Shown here: piece after piece, positions 62,155 through 64,000 of the stretch
Numbering within the stretch: position 1 is the stretch's first letter
How the letters are laid out: every line of letters begins with the position of its first letter
NCBI RefSeq assembly: GCF_018327705.1
Contig: NZ_BNEM01000002.1
Span: 434,001-498,000, forward strand
DNA length: 64,000 nt
Reading direction: 5' to 3'
Source: Catellatospora sp. TT07R-123
Lineage (GTDB): Bacteria; Actinomycetota; Actinomycetes; Mycobacteriales; Micromonosporaceae
Program-made: the position numbers and the translations under genes
Notes under the pieces: model-generated
What the model was told of the DNA's origin: nothing
What the model saw: only the letters and a program-made list of their open reading frames with translations
The model's database searches: none

Positions 62155-62880
62155 CTATCCCATGGTCAACTGCGCCAGGACCGGCAGGGTTGGCGCGGCC
62201 GAGCCGCCTGCGGGCTCGACGGTCAGGCCCAGGGCGTCGGCGGCGCCCAGTCCGCTCACCAGGTGTGTGGCGGTGCCCTGCCCGCTGGCCAGGACTCCGG
62301 CCGAGTGCGGGGTGCCGTCCTGTATCAGCCACAACTGGTAGGCCCGGCCGGCGCCGGGCGGCGGCGCGGCCAGCATGATCACTGCCGAGTCCTGACTGGG
62401 CGCGGCCACCATGGTGACCCGGCCGCCGCCGGCGACGGTGGTGGTCCGCAGCTGCGCATCCGGTGCCGTCAGCACGGCCTGCACCCGGGCGAGTTGCTGG
62501 GCTGCGCTCCGTTCGCCGCGCAGCCGCTGTTCCTGCACCGTGTAGGTGACCCCGGCGGCGATGGCGGCGACCAGCAGGCACGCCGCCACGGTCGCGAGCG
62601 CGGGATGGCGCCACCACCGCGTCGGCGCGCGTCGCCTGCGGACGGCTCGGGTCGGCGGCAGTTGCCGGGTCAGCCGCACCTGGGTCATGACCTGCTCGCG
62701 CAGGGCGGGCGGCGGCACCGACCAGGTGTCGTCGGCCAGCCGGGCCGCGGTCTCGGTCAGCTCCGCGACCTCGGTCGCGCACGTCGCGCACCCGCTCAGG
62801 TGCTGCTCGAAGGTAGCCCGCTCCGGCTCGTCCAGTGCGTGCAGCACGTATGGTCCGGCCAGCGAGTGGATGTCGCTCAT
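62155..62880 (-). CDS. rskA: RskA-type zinc anti-sigma factor
   Basis: 241 aa. Cytoplasmic zinc anti-sigma motif FEQHLSGCATCATEV (H-x3-C-x2-C, near residue 27), one membrane helix (ALATVAACLLVAAIAAGVTY, about 113-133), then an external RskA domain with YQLWLIQDGTPHSAGVL. Binds and holds the sigma factor; proteolysis in the membrane normally releases it. The start overlaps the sigma stop (ATGA). Confidence 0.92.
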   Translation of the reverse strand: MSDIHSLAGPYVLHALDEPERATFEQHLSGCATCATEVAELTETAARLADDTWSVPPPALREQVMTQVRLTRQLPPTRAVRRRRAPTRWWRHPALATVAACLLVAAIAAGVTYTVQEQRLRGERSAAQQLARVQAVLTAPDAQLRTTTVAGGGRVTMVAAPSQDSAVIMLAAPPPGAGRAYQLWLIQDGTPHSAGVLASGQGTATHLVSGLGAADALGLTVEPAGGSAAPTLPVLAQLTMG

Positions 62881-63494
62881 GCCGACACCTCCACCCCGAG
62901 GCAGTCGCGCAGCCGGATCAGGCCGTCGCGCATCCGCGACTTCACCGACGGCAGCCCGGCGCCGAGCAGCTGGGCCACCTGCTGGTAGGTGTATCCGCCG
63001 TAGAAGGCCAAGGTGATCGCCTCGCGTTGCAGGTCGGTGAGTGTGTTGAGACAGCGTCGCACCTGTTGCCGACGCAGGCGGGTCGTGGCCTGGTCCTCGA
63101 CATCGTCGGCCGGTGTCTGAACCGGGTCCGGGGTCAGGCGCTGTATCCGGTCCAGGGCCGCCTGTTCGGCGCGGACCCGGTCGACGGCACGCCGGTGGGT
63201 GATGGTGAAGACCCACGCGGTGGCCGAGCCGCGCTCCGGGTCGAAGCGGCTGGCGGTGCGCCACACCTCCAGCAGCACCTCCTGCGCGACCTCCTCGGCC
63301 TGCGCGGGGTCGCGCAGCACCCGCCTGGCCAGGCCGTACACCCGCGGGGCGACCAGCTCGTACAGGCGGGTGAAGGCCGCCTCGTCGCCGCGGGCCACCG
63401 CCCGCAGCAGTGTCTCGGCGTCGGCGGGCTCGGCCGGGCCGGGAACGCGGGTCAGGTGGTCGTACCGCGGGTTGGGCTGGTCGGCACCGTTCAC
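62877..63494 (-). CDS. sigK: ECF sigma factor, SigK type
   Basis: 205 aa. Region 2 FTRLYELVAPRVYGLARRVLRDPAQAEEVAQEVLLEVW and region 4 LTDLQREAITLAFYGGYTYQQVAQLLGAGLPSVKSRMRDGL are clear. I prefer GTG 63494 (AAAGG about 7 bases upstream); ATG 63512 is an alternative. Pairing with an RskA anti-sigma factor and a fasciclin gene supports the SigK assignment. The promoter upstream has the same elements as the fasciclin promoter, predicting autoregulation. Confidence 0.9.
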   Translation of the reverse strand: MNGADQPNPRYDHLTRVPGPAEPADAETLLRAVARGDEAAFTRLYELVAPRVYGLARRVLRDPAQAEEVAQEVLLEVWRTASRFDPERGSATAWVFTITHRRAVDRVRAEQAALDRIQRLTPDPVQTPADDVEDQATTRLRRQQVRRCLNTLTDLQREAITLAFYGGYTYQQVAQLLGAGLPSVKSRMRDGLIRLRDCLGVEVSA

Positions 63495-63544
63495 GGTCCC
63501 ACCTTTCGGCATGGTCAAGATCGCTGCTGTTCGACGACGCAGGG

Positions 63545-63572
63545 GATTCGGCACGCATTGGCACGCGGATGG
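63545..63572 (-). promoter_or_regulatory. SigK-type promoter of sigK-rskA
   Basis: Minus strand -35 CCATCC (63567-63572), 16-base spacer, -10 CGAATC (63545-63550), 51 bases before GTG 63494. The rest of 63573-63857 shows nothing I can support as a gene. Confidence 0.75.
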
Positions 63573-63857
63573 GTCGGTTTCCGCAGAATCTCACACGGCA
63601 TGCCGGACACCTGCGAACCTGGCTCGGTGTCCGGACCAGCGCGGGAGCCGGGCTCAGGTCGGCGTTCGCCCCTCACTCGGGAAGCGGCACGGCCACCGCG
63701 ATCATCGTCAGGTGCGGGCGCTGGAGATCACGCAGAACGGCCCGCTGGGCCGGGCCGGGGTCTGACTTGCTCAAACAGCCAGCATCCGGATCATTTTCCG
63801 CATTATGCTCGCCGACATGCGGCCATCGTCCGCGTATGCCGACTGCGGAGGTCGTCC

Positions 63858-64000
63858 ATGGCGGAGCCGGACCACCCACCGGCGGCCGAGGCGGCGCGAC
63901 CAAACGCGGACCGGCGGACACCCGGTCCCGCACCGGCGGCGGTGCCGGATCCGGCCGCGATGCGGGCCGCCCGGCTGGCCGTCGTGATGGGACTGGCCCA
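63858..64000 (+). CDS. start of a gene cut by the window edge
   Basis: Opens MAEPDHPPAAEAARPNADRR at ATG 63858 with GGAGG 6 bases upstream. A Pro/Ala-rich cytoplasmic start leads into a hydrophobic stretch (LAVVMGLA) at the edge, so a membrane protein is likely. Family cannot be told from 47 residues. Confidence 0.6.
   Translation, partial: MAEPDHPPAAEAARPNADRRTPGPAPAAVPDPAAMRAARLAVVMGLA

Noticed and set aside
63673-63933. 86-codon minus-strand frame near the right edge
   Set aside because: Proline/arginine-rich translation, no ribosome site and overlap with the start of a better-supported plus-strand gene.
1-64000. CRISPR arrays, tRNA or rRNA genes, transposases and phage integrases
   Set aside because: None seen: no regularly spaced repeats, no cloverleaf-like sequence noticed by eye and no transposase or integrase motif in any supported frame. 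A dedicated tRNA scan would be more sensitive than reading.

Overview
High-GC DNA whose genes nearly always end codons in G or C, with many GTG starts, short ATGA/GTGA overlaps and typical actinobacterial families: mycothiol-dependent maleylpyruvate isomerase-type enzyme, RskA-type anti-sigma factor, PadR, HxlR and MocR regulators, TMEM175. The family mix suggests a filamentous actinomycete, perhaps Micromonosporaceae; this is inference, since no rRNA or other marker gene is present.

Layout. 1-9.3 kb: a truncated secreted protein, two unrecognised proteins, a secreted M4 metalloprotease divergent from a large ATP-binding LuxR regulator, a DinB-type enzyme and a small membrane protein. 9.3-35 kb: the main functional block, for L-rhamnose and plant polysaccharide use. 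It holds rhaB, a RhaE-RhaW fusion, rhaI, a CUT2-type ABC sugar importer, a LacI regulator followed by lutABC, two secreted GH43-like proteins with cysteine-rich tandem modules, a fucose/arabinose-type isomerase and a secreted GH78 alpha-L-rhamnosidase. Six near-identical LacI-type operators (TTGAAACGTTTCAA-like) tie these units into one regulon. An unrelated FAD monooxygenase and two small proteins lie inside the block. The genes form a complete path: the rhamnosidase frees rhamnose, the importer brings it in, RhaI/RhaB/RhaEW convert it to DHAP and L-lactate, and LutABC oxidises lactate to pyruvate.

35-41.4 kb: acetyltransferase, DUF6529 membrane protein with an overlapping 40-residue membrane peptide, cytochrome P450, S51 peptidase, and a DCC-family redox protein coupled to a MocR regulator that has lost its PLP lysine. 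41.6-44 kb: a three-gene SdpC/SdpA/SdpB-type antimicrobial peptide operon, divergent from the MocR gene; its SdpC homologue has no cysteine. This is the most unusual element of the window.

44-57 kb: MFS transporter, PadR-membrane protein pair, many small single-gene units (DUF4878-like, thiamine-binding, SUKH, HD, ankyrin), a quinone-oxidoreductase/HxlR divergent pair, TMEM175, truncated hemoglobin and a ClpC2-like protein with two palindromic operators over an apparently leaderless promoter. 57.6-64 kb: a membrane PAS-GGDEF protein, then a SigK-type module (ECF sigma, zinc anti-sigma, fasciclin lipoprotein, sulfite-oxidase-like molybdoenzyme) in which sigma and fasciclin genes share a near-identical promoter. 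The window ends inside a new gene. No rRNA, tRNA, CRISPR array, insertion sequence or phage gene was recognised.
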